A DNA stretch of 64,000 nt from Symbiodinium microadriaticum (taxonomy: Eukaryota; Sar; Dinophyceae; Suessiales; Symbiodiniaceae), in assembly GCA_001939145.1 (NCBI GenBank), contig LSRX01000510.1, forward strand, positions 329,718 to 393,717. Reading direction: 5' to 3'. The translations under genes were made by a program, and so were the position numbers. Below the pieces are notes generated by a model that searched no databases, was not told the origin of the DNA, and saw nothing but the letters and a program-made list of their open reading frames with translations. Below, piece by piece: positions 41,483 to 51,838 of the stretch; the stretch's first letter is position 1, and the number at the start of each line of letters is the position of its first letter.

Positions 41483-41707
41483 CCCTTGATTAAAGAAAAG
41501 AAGACCCTAAAATACATAGGGGCCTGAATATGAAACGGACCCCCTTGAAAAAGCAATATATGGAGTGTAGTAGAAGATGGTAGATTACGGTAAGTTCAGA
41601 AGCACCCACGAATGCCCGTCGGTTCAGAGGGGTCCCTTGTGTAGGAAGCCGGCCGTTGTGCACAGCCATCTCAACATCAGCTTAAGTAGAATTACCTCCC
41701 CCCCCCC

Positions 41708-41742
41708 AGAGGGTTTAGGGTTTAGGGTTTAGGGTTTAGATT
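41708..41742 (+). repeat. Short telomere-like block between C-runs
   Basis: Four TTTAGGG units bounded by CCTCCCCCCCCCC on the left and ACCCCCCCG on the right. Confidence 0.85.
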
Positions 41743-42177
41743 ACCCCCCCGAGCCTATTCCAATCTGCCAATCATGTATGCTCAGACCATGGATCTTGGG
41801 ATCCATACACATTTCAAATCTGCAGATCTAGCCATATCCTGACACCTCATTGAAGCCGCAGATAGTATCCAGTTCCAAAGAAACCCATTCGAAGGCTTAG
41901 AAAGCAAGGTTTACGGGGCTTCGAGATTTCAGAAGTCTTCATATCCTAAAGACCTGTAGCTCTGGGGTCTCAAGAATGAACTCGTACAGTCCCTTAAAAC
42001 CTTACAAGCAGGACAAGCACACTTATCTCTGTGTTCGGGTTTGGCCTTTCTCGGTAAAATCCTTTGTTTGGGTTGCTCGTTTATCGGCAACATTTTCTGA
42101 TGTCACCGCTAACAAAGTTGCTTCCAAGACCAAAAGGCGTAATCTCCGCACAACAAACCCAGAGAAAAACCCTGAGC

Positions 42178-42262
42178 CCCTAAGCCCTAAACCCTAAACC
42201 CCTAAACCCTAAACCCTAACTAAGCCCTAAACCCTAAACCCTAAACCCCTAAACCCAAACCC
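42178..42262 (-). repeat. Telomere-like block (CCCTAAA)n
   Basis: About eleven units, paired with a G-rich block at 42360-42480 across the candidate exon at 42291. Confidence 0.9.
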
Positions 42263-42290
42263 CGAGTTTTTTCCCCCAAAAAAGTCTTGC

Positions 42291-42343
42291 GCTGGCGCCT
42301 TCTCCTCCTCCGGCTCCGACTCCGGCGACTCCCTTGGCAACCG
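42291..42343 (-). CDS. Candidate exon: RLPRESPESEPEEEKAPA
   Basis: A 53-nt exon reading RLPRESPESEPEEEKAPA before GCAAGA, the strongest GC-donor type in the window. Acceptor GGAAAG. Almost every third base is G. A disordered acidic linker; no family. Confidence 0.5.
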
Positions 42344-42359
42344 CTTTCCAGCTCGAGGC

Positions 42360-42482
42360 ATTTGGGGCTTAGGGGTTGGGGGTTTATGGGTTTGTGGGTT
42401 TAGGGGTTTGGGGCTGAAGGGTTTAGGGTTTAGGGTTTAGGGTCTACGGCTTTCGGGTTTAGGGTCCAGGGGTTTAAGGGCT
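42360..42482 (+). repeat. Telomere-like block, G-rich strand
   Basis: Drifted TTTAGGG, TTTGGGG and TTTATGGG units. Confidence 0.8.
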
Positions 42483-42599
42483 CTACAGGTTGCTGCTGCA
42501 TTCATTGTCATCATCGGCTTACAAACGAACATTCACATACTTCCAAGTTGCTATCATTCATTATCTGTCGTTACGGACCAATGACGCTGTTGTCTCGCA

Positions 42600-42604
42600 T
42601 CCTC

Positions 42605-42645
<41 letters not shown>

Positions 42646-42850
42646 GCTGCTACTGCTGCTACTGCTACTGCTACTGCTACTGCTCCTACTCCTAGTCCCA
42701 GTCTACTCCTACTCCTACCACCAGTCGGCACGAGCAGCGGCGACGACATCGACGACGACAACGTCGCGACGACGACTACGACCATGACGGCCACGACTGC
42801 TTCTACCCACCACCACCACCAACACCCACCGCCACTACCACTTCCCTTAC
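42600..42850. repeat. Triplet arrays (CTA/CTG/CGA)n
   Basis: (CTA)15, then CTG/CTA mixtures, then GACGAC and CCACCA runs. Long Thr, Leu and Val ORFs are artefacts. Confidence 0.9.
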
Positions 42851-43444
42851 CTTAATCGTAGAGGGTTTAGTTCATGGGTTAGGACTTGGGGTGGGTTTGG
42901 GCTTTCGTCTTAAGTCAAGGTAGACTCAGAGCTTGGAGTTCAGGCTTCCTTCCGAATCTCAAGGGCCTTTCTCATCCACAAAATACCCTTGCAAGTCCCA
43001 TGAACTTCCGCATGCATGATAATTTAACCTTTCAAGGTTTCAGGAGTGGGGATCTGGAGGAATAAAAAGAATAACCGCGTGGACCTGCATCGACATCATC
43101 CTTCCTGCTACGAACCTCCCAAAGATCATCTTCCCACCGAGACCACTGAAACTACGATCATGTTTTTCGAAGTCCAGGGTCTAGTTCATCTTGAGCTTAC
43201 GACTAAGGTTTCTGAAGTGTGCCTCTGACCGTTTGCTCAGCCTAAAAGCCCCAAAGCGTAGGTTCTTGGGGCACGGGGTTATTGATACCCATAGATCCCC
43301 CAACCCCCCCCCCCGCCCTTCCCCTCACCCACAGCATTGCATGGACGCTGAGTACAGGGCTGGATGCACTCTGACGAGGTTCCGGGTTCCTCACCATTCA
43401 CCAGCAGCACAGGAAATGGTAGTCTTCGACGCAGCAGTCATAGC

Positions 43445-43555
43445 GTGGTCGTTGCTTTGGTAGTGGTCGTCGTCTTCGTCGTAGTCGTCGTAGTAGTAGT
43501 CATAGTAGCAGTCGTAGTACTAGCCGTCGTCGTCGGCGTAGTAGTACAGTAGAGT
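43445..43555. repeat. GTC/GTA triplet array
   Basis: (GTCGTC)(GTAGTA) runs. The overlapping ORFs are artefacts. Confidence 0.85.
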
Positions 43556-43756
43556 AGCTTCTCCTTTGGGCAGACTGCCAAGAAGCGTTGGTGTTCGTCA
43601 AAGCACGAACCCCGAGGCAAGTCTTGCAAGCGCATGAAGCTACAAGCCTGCATCCCAGCACAGAGAAGCCCCAATCCCCATCAACCCGACCCATGAAACC
43701 CTCAATCCCTTATCATGAACCCTCAGCCCTCAAACCCGGCAACTTGCCTCTGAGCT

Positions 43757-44377
43757 TTAGCCGGTACCAGCCACCTCCAAGGTTTCAGCTTTGGGCTTCA
43801 AGGTTTCGACCGTGGAGCGTCGTTTGAAAGGGGCTCCGGATCCGGGCGCGGATGTTTTGGAGGCATGGATTCGAGCACATCGTTTCAGGGATTCAAGGCG
43901 GAGGTTGCGGTTGGCGATAACGGGCTTTGGAGGCTGTAAGGCTGCAGTCCGAGGGGAAGACCTGAAGTTCTGCTCAAGCTTTAGAGCTCTGTATGGGCAT
44001 AGGAAGCAGGGTTTATAGGGTGTAGAAGGGTCGATGACTAGCGAGGCTCGTCGGATTGCGCTGTTATCTAAGTCGTGGTGCTCTTCTCCCTCGTGCGCTA
44101 CTGCCCACTCCTCCATCTTCTGCAACCATACTGGGCGAGGCGGCATGCCATGGTGGATCTCAAGAGCTGCCATGCAGGTGGAATGAGAGCTAGAAGACAT
44201 GACGCAAGCATCCCTCAACATGCAGAAATCGGAATCAAGAGGCCTGAGTTTGTCATGAGCTTCTGGCTTGCAGGCGCTGAAGCTGGACACTTCGCAAGCC
44301 CAGGGAGCTTCGGGAAAAGTGCGAAACAAACGACAAGAAGTCAAAAATAACTCCCGAAGCCCCGGAGCGGGCCTCAT
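43757..44377 (-). CDS. 206-codon ORF, product unknown
   Basis: From the first true ATG (44377) the frame is open for 206 codons. Its best part reads WLQKMEEWAVAHEGEEHHDL and DNSAIRRASLVIDPSTPYKP; the N-terminal part is rich in Ser and Cys and the C-terminal part (KTSAPGSG, KPKAETLEVAGTG) looks like non-coding text. Third positions are not clearly GC-rich, unlike the exons of the recognised genes. It may contain one or two real exons rather than being a single CDS. No signal peptide or membrane segment. Confidence 0.25.
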   Translation of the reverse strand: MRPAPGLRELFLTSCRLFRTFPEAPWACEVSSFSACKPEAHDKLRPLDSDFCMLRDACVMSSSSHSTCMAALEIHHGMPPRPVWLQKMEEWAVAHEGEEHHDLDNSAIRRASLVIDPSTPYKPCFLCPYRALKLEQNFRSSPRTAALQPPKPVIANRNLRLESLKRCARIHASKTSAPGSGAPFKRRSTVETLKPKAETLEVAGTG

Positions 44378-44501
44378 CACCGTAGCTGTCGCCTTATCCC
44401 TCCTTGGAAGGGGTCTACGTCTGGAAGCCCCCCTAGTCCGCACTCGGCAAGAAACTCTGAGACGCCATGCTCCAGCAGCTTCACTTGCAATGAGGTTTAC
44501 T

Positions 44502-44601
44502 GTAGGGACCTTAAAAAAGAGTAGGGTTTAGGAGTATGTTATACTATCATGACAATATGGAACCCCCAAAAAGAGTACTGGCAATGATTTCGGCCCCTGT
44601 G
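44502..44601 (+). repeat. Family C dispersed element, best-defined ends
   Basis: GTAGGGACCTTAAAAAAGAG at the left and GGCAATGATTTCGGCCCCTG at the right, with the ATGTTATACTATCATGACAA core and GGAACCCCCAAAAAGAGTAC before the right end. Terminal inverted repeat about 9 bp. Confidence 0.75.
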
Positions 44602-44858
44602 TCAGTTAGGGGTTTACTTAAGGAGCTCAGGTTTCAATTTTCGGGATGAGCGTCTGCATCTGGTGGCTCTTTTCGCGCTTCAGAAAGGACTTGATGCAGA
44701 CACCAGGCATTCTGAGAAGATTGAAGTCATCAAGATACATTGCTTTCTGAAGCACCATGCCTCAAGTTTCTCGAACTAGGAAGGGTAGCATGGTCTAAAG
44801 GTCTAAAGTGCCAAAAACCACAAATCCGAAACTACCCGCACCGTGGCGTGGTTGACAC

Positions 44859-44941
44859 ATCCCGCTGCCTCGTTGCGAAAACTGTCTCGGCGTCTCTGTG
44901 TCTCTCTAGTTGCTTATCGAGCTCTTGGCTTATGAACATAC
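44859..44941 (-). CDS. Candidate exon: FISQELDKQLERHRDAETV
   Basis: An 83-nt stretch after ACGACAG reads MFISQELDKQLERHRDAETV then FATRQRD before GTGTCA. It is amphipathic and helical, so probably coiled-coil-like. No family. It belongs to the run of minus-strand candidates between 49.3 and 37.3 kb. Confidence 0.45.
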
Positions 44942-44999
44942 CTGTCGTCTGTAAACAATTGGTCTGGCACACCATCGATCCCTGCTGTAGGGTCTGGGG

Positions 45000-45310
45000 C
45001 AAGTGGAACTCTTGTAGAACCCTTAAAGAACCCTCAAAAACCCTGAAAGAACCGGTAAAGAACCGGTAGAGAACCATTAAGGAACCTTTACCCTGAAGGA
45101 ACTTGGAGAACCCTCAAAGAGTTGTCAAAGAGCCCTCAAAGAGCCCTTTCTGAACCTTTCAAGAACGCTTCTAGAATTCTAGCACCCCGATAAAAAAAAC
45201 CCTTACAGAATCTTAGAACCCCTAAATGCCTAAAGAGCCCTTATAATAGAAGTATAGAGCCCTTAAAGAGCCCTTATAGAATGATAGACTTCTAGAACCA
45301 CCTGAAAGAA
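45000..45310 (-). repeat. Degenerate GAACCCTTAAA ladder
   Basis: Units such as AGAACCCTTAAAGAACCCTC repeat every 10-13 bp with GAGCCC and GAACCG variants. It is the complement of the ladder at 15340-15600. Confidence 0.7.
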
Positions 45311-45341
45311 GCCCCAAAAAGGAACGATTGACTTTGCCGGC

Positions 45342-45399
45342 CTGTCGAGCTCAGCCAGGAGCGTGTCATGCCTGAGGCCAGAGCTCAAGGTCTCAACGA
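45342..45399 (-). CDS. Candidate exon: VETLSSGLRHDTLLAELDR
   Basis: A 58-nt exon VVETLSSGLRHDTLLAELDR with high third-position GC, ending at a GC donor (GCCGGC). The acceptor CTGGAG is weak. Helical and hydrophilic; no family. Confidence 0.45.
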
Positions 45400-45417
45400 C
45401 TCCAGGGGAGCCCCCTT

Positions 45418-45530
45418 TTTTAGGGTTTGGGATTTAGGGCATTTTGGGTTTAGGTGCTTGGTGTTCAGGGTTTAGGGTTTAGGGTTTAGGTGTTCGGGTG
45501 TTTAGGGGTTTAGGGTTTAGGGCTTCCTTA
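45418..45530 (+). repeat. Telomere-like block, G-rich strand
   Basis: TTTAGGG units mixed with TTTAGGTGTTC and TTTTGGG forms, followed by GGAACCCTTTAAAG tandem words to 45600. Confidence 0.8.
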
Positions 45531-45654
45531 AAGGAGCCCTTGAAGGGAACCCTTTAAAGGAACCCTTTAAAGCCTTCAAGGAGCCTGTACAAAGCGCCCT
45601 TGAAGGAGCCCTGCGGAGGGGCCGTAGTGACTAGGAGGCACAATAAGGGTGAAT

Positions 45655-45810
45655 ACAGGTGTCTTATTGATTAGAATAGGGTTTTTTGATAAGGGCCATT
45701 ATGAAAGGATGAAATACGGGAGGGGTTAATACCGCGGCCTTATTGATTAGTATAGGATTTGGTGTATATTGTACCATAATTAAGTGTTAAGGAACACCAA
45801 AACATGATCT
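45655..45810 (+). repeat. Two family C element left halves in tandem
   Basis: GTCTTATTGATTAGAATAGG at 45658 and GCGGCCTTATTGATTAGTAT at 45735, 77 bp apart, each followed by an AT-rich core; then ACTATACTATAC repeats. Confidence 0.6.
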
Positions 45811-45906
45811 TATACTATACTATACTATACTATACTTAAATGCTAAGGAACCCCAAAATATGATATTATAAATACAGTCGGGACCCTAAATCGAAAGCCT
45901 CTGAGC

Positions 45907-45974
45907 CCGGGACGGGTCTGCAGACTTCTCCAGCTTCGCGGAGAGGCTGTCTGGAGCGGGGGGCTTTGGAACTT
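45907..45974 (-). CDS. Candidate exon: VPKPPAPDSLSAKLEKSAD
   Basis: A 68-nt exon reading VPKPPAPDSLSAKLEKSADP then SR, after TTACGCAG and before GCTCAG. High third-position GC. Proline- and charge-rich linker like the exons at 41.2 and 42.3 kb. Confidence 0.5.
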
Positions 45975-46007
45975 CTGCGTAAGGGGCTGCTGTGGGTGAC
46001 CTTCTTA

Positions 46008-46062
46008 GGCTTTAGGGTTTAGGGTTTAGGGGTTCGGGTTTAGGGTTAAGGGTTAAGTAGGG
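46008..46062 (+). repeat. Telomere-like block, G-rich strand
   Basis: TTTAGGG units with a GGGTTAAGGGTTAAG segment. Confidence 0.8.
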
Positions 46063-46402
46063 CTTAGGGGGTTGGAGATTTGAGTATAGAGCGTGGGTTG
46101 ACGACCCGGGGATCGGGGGGGGAGGGGGGGGGGGGCTGGTACCAATGTCGCATTTTCTAGGCCTGGCGGCCCACGAGGATCCCAAGTGATCCGCAGCCCC
46201 CCCACAACTAAGTTCGGGGATTGGGCTTCAGGGTTCTGGATTTAGGGTAGATCCTGAAGACTTGACCCCCTGAACTCTGAACTTCATGAAGCTGTACACC
46301 GTGAGCTACATGTTGCACAGGCCAAGAAACGGTCGCTAAGGATGCTATTCGCTGTCAGCTCGTTGAGCATGCGGAGGCCATGTTCGACCTGCCAAACTCC
46401 AT

Positions 46403-46435
46403 CCATATATATATATATATGTAGATATATATATA

Positions 46436-46522
<87 letters not shown>

Positions 46523-46545
46523 GTATATATATATATATGTATACT
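46403..46545 (+). repeat. (TATATG)n array
   Basis: (TA)n, then about 15 perfect GTATAT hexamers, then (TA)n. Confidence 0.95.
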
Positions 46546-46701
46546 AGCGCATACTACACTATAGGCTACTATAGAATACTACAGTCTACAATATGGCCCC
46601 GTCTACTGCCGTACAGGTCGTCTTTGAGACTCCGAAAGACCTGGAGCTCAGCATATGCAGCAGCTAGCGGGTAACTTTTTCCAGGGGCCAGGGTCGAACC
46701 G

Positions 46702-46808
46702 ACGGTTGATGATACAAATCCTGCATTACCCATACTAAGGAATATCTCATAATTCCCTATAGTTTAGGGTCCGTAAAGTGATGCGGGATTTATATCACCA
46801 AGAGTAGG
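46702..46808. repeat. Family B foldback element, inverted relative to other copies
   Basis: ACGGTTGATGATACAAATCC at the left; GATGCGGGATTTATATCACC at the right. The core CTATAGTTTAGGGTCC is the reverse complement of the core at 27808. Confidence 0.85.
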
Positions 46809-47335
46809 TCTAGAGTTTAGGGTTGAGGAACTATTAAGGTACCTATACCTGAAACCGCATAGAACCCTTGTAGCAAGCCTTTTAGTAACCTCAATGGAGA
46901 CCCTCGTGGTAACCCTTAATGTAACCTTGATCGTAATCTTTGAAGCCACTCTTGTAATAACCCTTATCGTAGCCTTTATAATTTATAGCCCTTATCATAA
47001 ACTTTCTAGTAACCTTTGTCATCCCAAACTATAACCTTTACGGATACTGACTGTTTTAAGCTCAAGCACCGGAGCCCCACCTCTCGGGAGAAGTGGTGCT
47101 TCCTTGGCTCTCTTGGGGCTCGGCTTTCTCGGCTTGCGGGCCGCGGTTTAGGGATGTCTGGGCGGTTTAAGATTCTGGGTTTGGGCTGAAGATGTTTGGG
47201 TGGTTCAATTTTGATATGCATGTTCTCCGCTCCTACAGGAAAAGCAGGCTCCGGTTGGAGGTTAAGGGTTAGGGGTGCCAGGTTTGGAGATGGGGTCAGA
47301 GGGCTTTGCGTGGAGTCTTCGCCGTTTGGTCATAG

Positions 47336-47451
47336 CTACTTGGAGGTTCATGGGTAGTTATACGTGGGGTCATAAGTCCCCTAATTTGAGTTATAACTAT
47401 AGTTACCCTATTTATAACTCCACTTATAACTACCCATGAACCTCCAAGTAG
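47336..47451. repeat. Family A foldback element, reference copy
   Basis: A 116-bp element with near-perfect 27-bp terminal inverted repeats: CTACTTGGAGGTTCATGGGT then AGTTATA, mirrored at the right end. The inner GGGGTCATAAG / TTATAACTCC arms also pair, with the palindromic centre TTATAACTATAGTTA. No ORF and no clear target-site duplication. Confidence 0.9.
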
Positions 47452-47782
47452 GCGCCGTCTGCTGTAAACTGCCGAGGCATCGGATGGTCCTCTGGGTAAG
47501 ATTGGGGGCACGGCCCTCGAACCCAAAGGTCTCAAGAAATAGAATAGGGCTTTCGGCTATTATGATACCGTATTCTTAGTGGGGAACATTAGCAAAAAAT
47601 CGACGACTACTTCTTCCGACCCCTGTGTGGAATACGGAACCTTGAACCTCGAGCCGCCAAGCATTCAGGCCCGCGGGCTGCCCAGTACCGGCAAGAATCG
47701 CGCGTGCCAACTGGCTAACAGCAACTATGAGTACCGGCACAGTGCATAAACACATAGCATGTCTACATATCTGCATACCTCT

Positions 47783-47787
<5 letters not shown>

Positions 47788-47838
<51 letters not shown>

Positions 47839-47912
47839 CATGCATGCATGCATGCATGCATGGATGTATGTATGTATGTATGTATGTATGTATACATACA
47901 TACATACATGGT
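47788..47912 (+). repeat. (TA)n, (TATG)n, (CATG)n compound microsatellite
   Basis: Three tandem tracts in a row, ending in TATACATACATACATA, so the block is nearly an inverted repeat. Confidence 0.9.
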
Positions 47913-47991
47913 AGGATGCTCATTTACAGCATCCCGAGACGGGATGCAAACAGACCTCAGGAACCCTGAATACTAGGCAGTACCATAGACC

Positions 47992-48100
47992 CTACTTGGT
48001 AGTTTTCTAAATTAAGGTCTCGTTTAGGATTCTTTTTATAAGGGTGCCGTACTATTTTGGTGACCTAAAGAGGGACCCTAATTTAGAGAACTACCCAAAG
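47992..48100. repeat. Family D foldback element
   Basis: TTGGTAGTTTTCTAAATTAA at the left pairs with TAATTTAGAGAACTACCCAA at the right. The centre GGGTGCCGTACTATTTTGGT matches the fragment at 15788 in reverse. Confidence 0.8.
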
Positions 48101-48307
48101 ACTGAAAATCGTCTCTGTCCCTCTACCCGGTTGTTCACGGACAGTCAGAAGCGACTTCACAAGCCCCTGGAGTAGGGTTGAGGGTGTGGGCTTTAGACTT
48201 TAGGGATTGGGGTCCAGGATTTGGGTTTAGTTGGGTTTGCTCACGGTCGTTACTTGGACATTTTAACCAGTGATCGCTATACAATTTTCCGAAGCCTCTG
48301 TACTCAC

Positions 48308-48354
48308 AGAGCTTGCGCAGTGAAGTCTGAGCTTGCAGGATATGGCTGGACGGG
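48308..48354 (-). CDS. Candidate exon ending at consensus GTGAGT donor
   Basis: A 47-nt segment between GAAAAG and GCTCT|GTGAGT. Two frames are open (VQPYPASSDFTAQAL and SSHILQAQTSLRKL). The donor is the best GT site nearby. No family. Confidence 0.35.
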
Positions 48355-48434
48355 CTTTTCAAGTTGCGTAAAGGCCTAGGTTTGAAGCTTTAGCATTTAG
48401 GGTTTGGGGCTTTAGCTACTCCATATGCCCATCC

Positions 48435-48568
48435 CTTAGTGACAAGCAGCTTGCAGAAGTGCCTGAGCTTCTCCCTCACCCGCTCGTCCATCCTGTCGGC
48501 AAGTATAGCGTTTGGGGTCTCCTTCTTCTTCTTGTGGTGCTGTGCATTCGAGGCGGGTGTCGTGCATT
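48435..48568 (-). CDS. Candidate exon: KKKKETPNAILADRMDERVR
   Basis: The minus strand reads TTPASNAQHHKKKKETPNAI, then LADRMDERVREKLRHFCKLL, with GC-rich third positions, after TTTCAG. A donor could be GTGAGG inside (after DER) or a site near 48435. Basic, then helical; unidentified. Among the clearer unassigned exons by eye. Confidence 0.5.
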
Positions 48569-49295
48569 CTGAAAGCTTCGTGGTGAGCTTATAATAGTAT
48601 AGAATCGTCGAGATCTAGACTGTAAGCCTAAGCTACATCCGGAGGGCACAAGATGTTTAGGGCAAGGGCTGTTGCAGAGAATACAAGATTTGTTTGCTTA
48701 GATTTTCTTGAGCCTGGTAGAAGCGTGCTCGGGCTGAAGGGATGACGCTGGGGCTCGGGGGCTTCAGCTTGACATTGCCAGCTGATCAGCTGGAAGCAAG
48801 TCCTGCTGGAGCCCCCATCTTCTAGATCCAAGACCCCTCGTCAGTTGAACTCCTGAAGCCCATGCAAGGCGCGTACAGAGCCTTGCACCTTGGGAGCGTT
48901 GGAACGATTCCGGTCCAAAGCTGGAGAAAGCTCTACAAAAGCAAAGCATCCGGAAAGACGGCACCGCACATCGTGCAAGTGCCTTGCTCAAGCCCGCCTG
49001 ATCGTGCGAAGGCGGTGGTCTCTGTAAAACCTGCCACTCTTGGACAGTCTCTCCGTGAGTCTCCTTGGAGCTTCATGTGCAGCGATAAGTGGAGTTTTAA
49101 GGCCTTATATCCAAGTAGACCCTAAACCTAAAACCCCAAAACCTAAACAAAGGAACCCTACTCATTAGCCCACTTCTAACTTCTAACTGTCCATGGAATT
49201 CCAAATTAACCTTCAAACCCCACAAGGGCTCCTTTCAGCATCGGTCCCCTTACTACTCCCATTAAAGGTCCAAATAAGGGCTGCCGGCAGCACAC

Positions 49296-49359
49296 CGCAT
49301 CCTCGACGGATTTTGGCGGCCAGGCGGGTCTCGCCGCCGGCACAGCCGTTGCCCTCGGA
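49296..49359 (-). CDS. Candidate exon: SEGNGCAGGETRLAAKIRRG
   Basis: A 64-nt exon SEGNGCAGGETRLAAKIRRG with GC-rich third positions, after CTGGCAG and before GTGTGC. The longer overlapping frames on both strands are less biased. No family. Confidence 0.45.
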
Positions 49360-50208
49360 CTGCCAGGCTTTGAGGAATGAGATTCTTCGGACCAAACTTT
49401 GCGGCTTTTGCTTTTGAGATTGAGGGGTTCAGGCTATCAAGCTTGGGTTTGGACGTTAGGGTTGGAAGCTTGATGTTTGGGCCTGTGGGGTTTCAGCCGG
49501 TGTCTAGTCCCCTGCGCAGATACGACCTAGGCCTCTCAGACCCTGGAACCTAAAGCCCGAGTCCCCAAAACCCTAAAATTTTCGGCCCTAAACCCGAAAG
49601 CTTAGAATCCGAAACTCCCAGAAACTCTCGAATCCTCGGCCCGGAAGTCCTGAAATCTGAGCTTCCGCGCGCCGGCGCGGGATACGGCGCCCGAGGTGGG
49701 AACATCGGAGCCCCTATCGGGGGTGGTATGAGGCTCTAGGATTCCCGCAAAGGAAAGCCCTAAGAGCTTTGAGGAACCCCTACAGAAACAGGGCTATACT
49801 GCAAAGGCCACTATAGGGGTTACAGTTGATAGGGCCAGGGTCTCTGGTTGTAGAGCTTTGGGGCTTTAAGGTTTCAGGACGCGGTCTTGGCAAGTAGGGA
49901 TTTAAGGTTTAGGGGTTCAGGGTCTAGGTTTTAAGGCTTACGGCTTGCAGGGCTTGGGGTTCGGAGTTCTGTCCTTCTGGTTAGACTGGCCAATGTCGAG
50001 TCCCCAAGCCATGCAAAAATCTCTAGTGAGGCTGCCTGTGGATGATTATCCAAACTCCCGCACTTTAAATCTATCACACCAAAAGCGAAAGGTCTAAACA
50101 TTGAAAGCCGAAAAAACTTCACTCATGGTTATGGTACACCCATATGCAATGAGCACTCTTGAACCCGTGAATATCGTGAATATACTCTGTCATCTCTCTC
50201 TCTCATAT

Positions 50209-50430
50209 ACATACATACATACATACATACATACATACATACATACATACATACGTACATACGTACATACGTACATACGTACATACGTACATACGTACAT
50301 ACATACATACATACATACATGCATACACGCATACACGCATACACGCATACACACAGACACACACACACACACACGCACACGCACACACACACACACATAC
50401 ACACATGCACACACACACACACAGAGCTCA
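50209..50430. repeat. (TACA)n / (TACG)n / (CA)n compound array
   Basis: Twelve TACA units, six ACGTACAT units, then ATACACGC and (CA)n. Resembles the array at 6993. Confidence 0.95.
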
Positions 50431-51676
50431 CACGCAGATTGAGCTCATATACAGATTAACATATTCCCTTCTGTATCTAGTCGTACATGTACGTGGCGTC
50501 TCTAAACAATATTCTTGTCATGATTACTCTGGCTTGCTGTTTTGGAGTTTTCAGTAGCTGTTCAATCTGAAGGATACTAGCATTGACATCTTTACCATCA
50601 CTACTACCAGTACCAATTGTAGTAGTCTTTCTACTTCCTATCATTACCTTCCTCATTGTGAGTACTATAATAACAGTCATCACTGGCACTACCATCATGA
50701 CTGCCATGACCATCACTATTCTCATGCACTACTAGCATTACTACACTTTTTGACGTATTACCATTACGTATTGTCAATCAACATTATTATCACCATTACA
50801 ACCTGAATTATCTATCATCATTATCATGCATTGTCGCTACCATTAACTCTTGCCATCATCGATCAAGCATCATGTTTCTTATTGCTCTTGCTGCTTCTAT
50901 TGAACTCACAAGTGTTGCTAAGCGTACTCTTGGCGTTAAGCCGTAAACCCTGCGCCTGATAATGTAGTTGCCGGCATAATTCAATAGGGCTTTGGGCTCC
51001 TATAGTATAGCCATACTAGCGATAATAGGGAACCCTTTGCCCGCCTGCAGGCCGGACCCATGGCTGAAAGCCATGCTGCGGGAAGATGGGTGGCGCCGGG
51101 CCTTAAGAAGGAGAGAGAAGGGTCTTGGGGTTGAGGGTTTAGGGTCAACGGAAATGAAGGGTTTAGGGACTTCGGGTTTGAGGGGTTTTGGCGTTTAGAG
51201 GTTTAGGAGTCTGGGATTCAAGGCTGTAGGGATCGGGGGTTTTAGCGGTTGAGGTTCCAGACTTTGGGTCCTAATATAGGGGCATGGTGTTTGTAGGGCC
51301 TAAGGATATTTAGGAAGTAGAGTTATAAGCATTGGGCTTAGGAAAAGGGTTTTGGGCTCACGGCTACAGTCACAGGGTTCCGGCGTTGTGCTTAGATTTA
51401 CAGGATTTGGGGTCCAGGAATAGCAAGACCATATGTTGCAGTGTGTCGAAAGCCTTTCTTCTTCAACTTCTTCGTCAAGGCCATGAACGGAACATGTGCA
51501 TAAGCGGGACTGGATGCTCGTGCTCGTATCCATTCACCAACAGAAATGACAACAACTCACCATTGTCAGTTGCTCTTATTCTAAGAGAAACAAGCCCCTG
51601 TGCCCTAAACCTTGAATTTCAAACGCTACGCTAGCTTTCGTGATTTGTCATCGTCGTTTTGCGGCGCATTGGGCAT

Positions 51677-51745
51677 CATGGTCTTCAAGCCACTAACGCT
51701 TAGTCGTTATGTTGCACATGGTCTTCAAGCCACTAACAGTTAGTC
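51677..51745 (+). repeat. 40-bp tandem duplication
   Basis: CATGGTCTTCAAGCCACTAA occurs at 51677 and 51717. Confidence 0.9.
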
Positions 51746-51838
51746 ACTAACACGAAAGGAATGTTAACACAACCTAAACGCTCCGAGACCCACTTTTTTC
51801 TGAAGAACACCGTTCCGAAACCATGAATACACAGTCTT

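Larger units (their letters stand above)
49400..51820. other. Stretch without a recognised gene
   Basis: Telomere-like and repeat-derived text, the tetranucleotide/CA array at 50209-50430, TCA-rich DNA at 50580-50880, and a family C copy near 50975-51035. The ORFs here are low-complexity or short. Confidence 0.6.
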
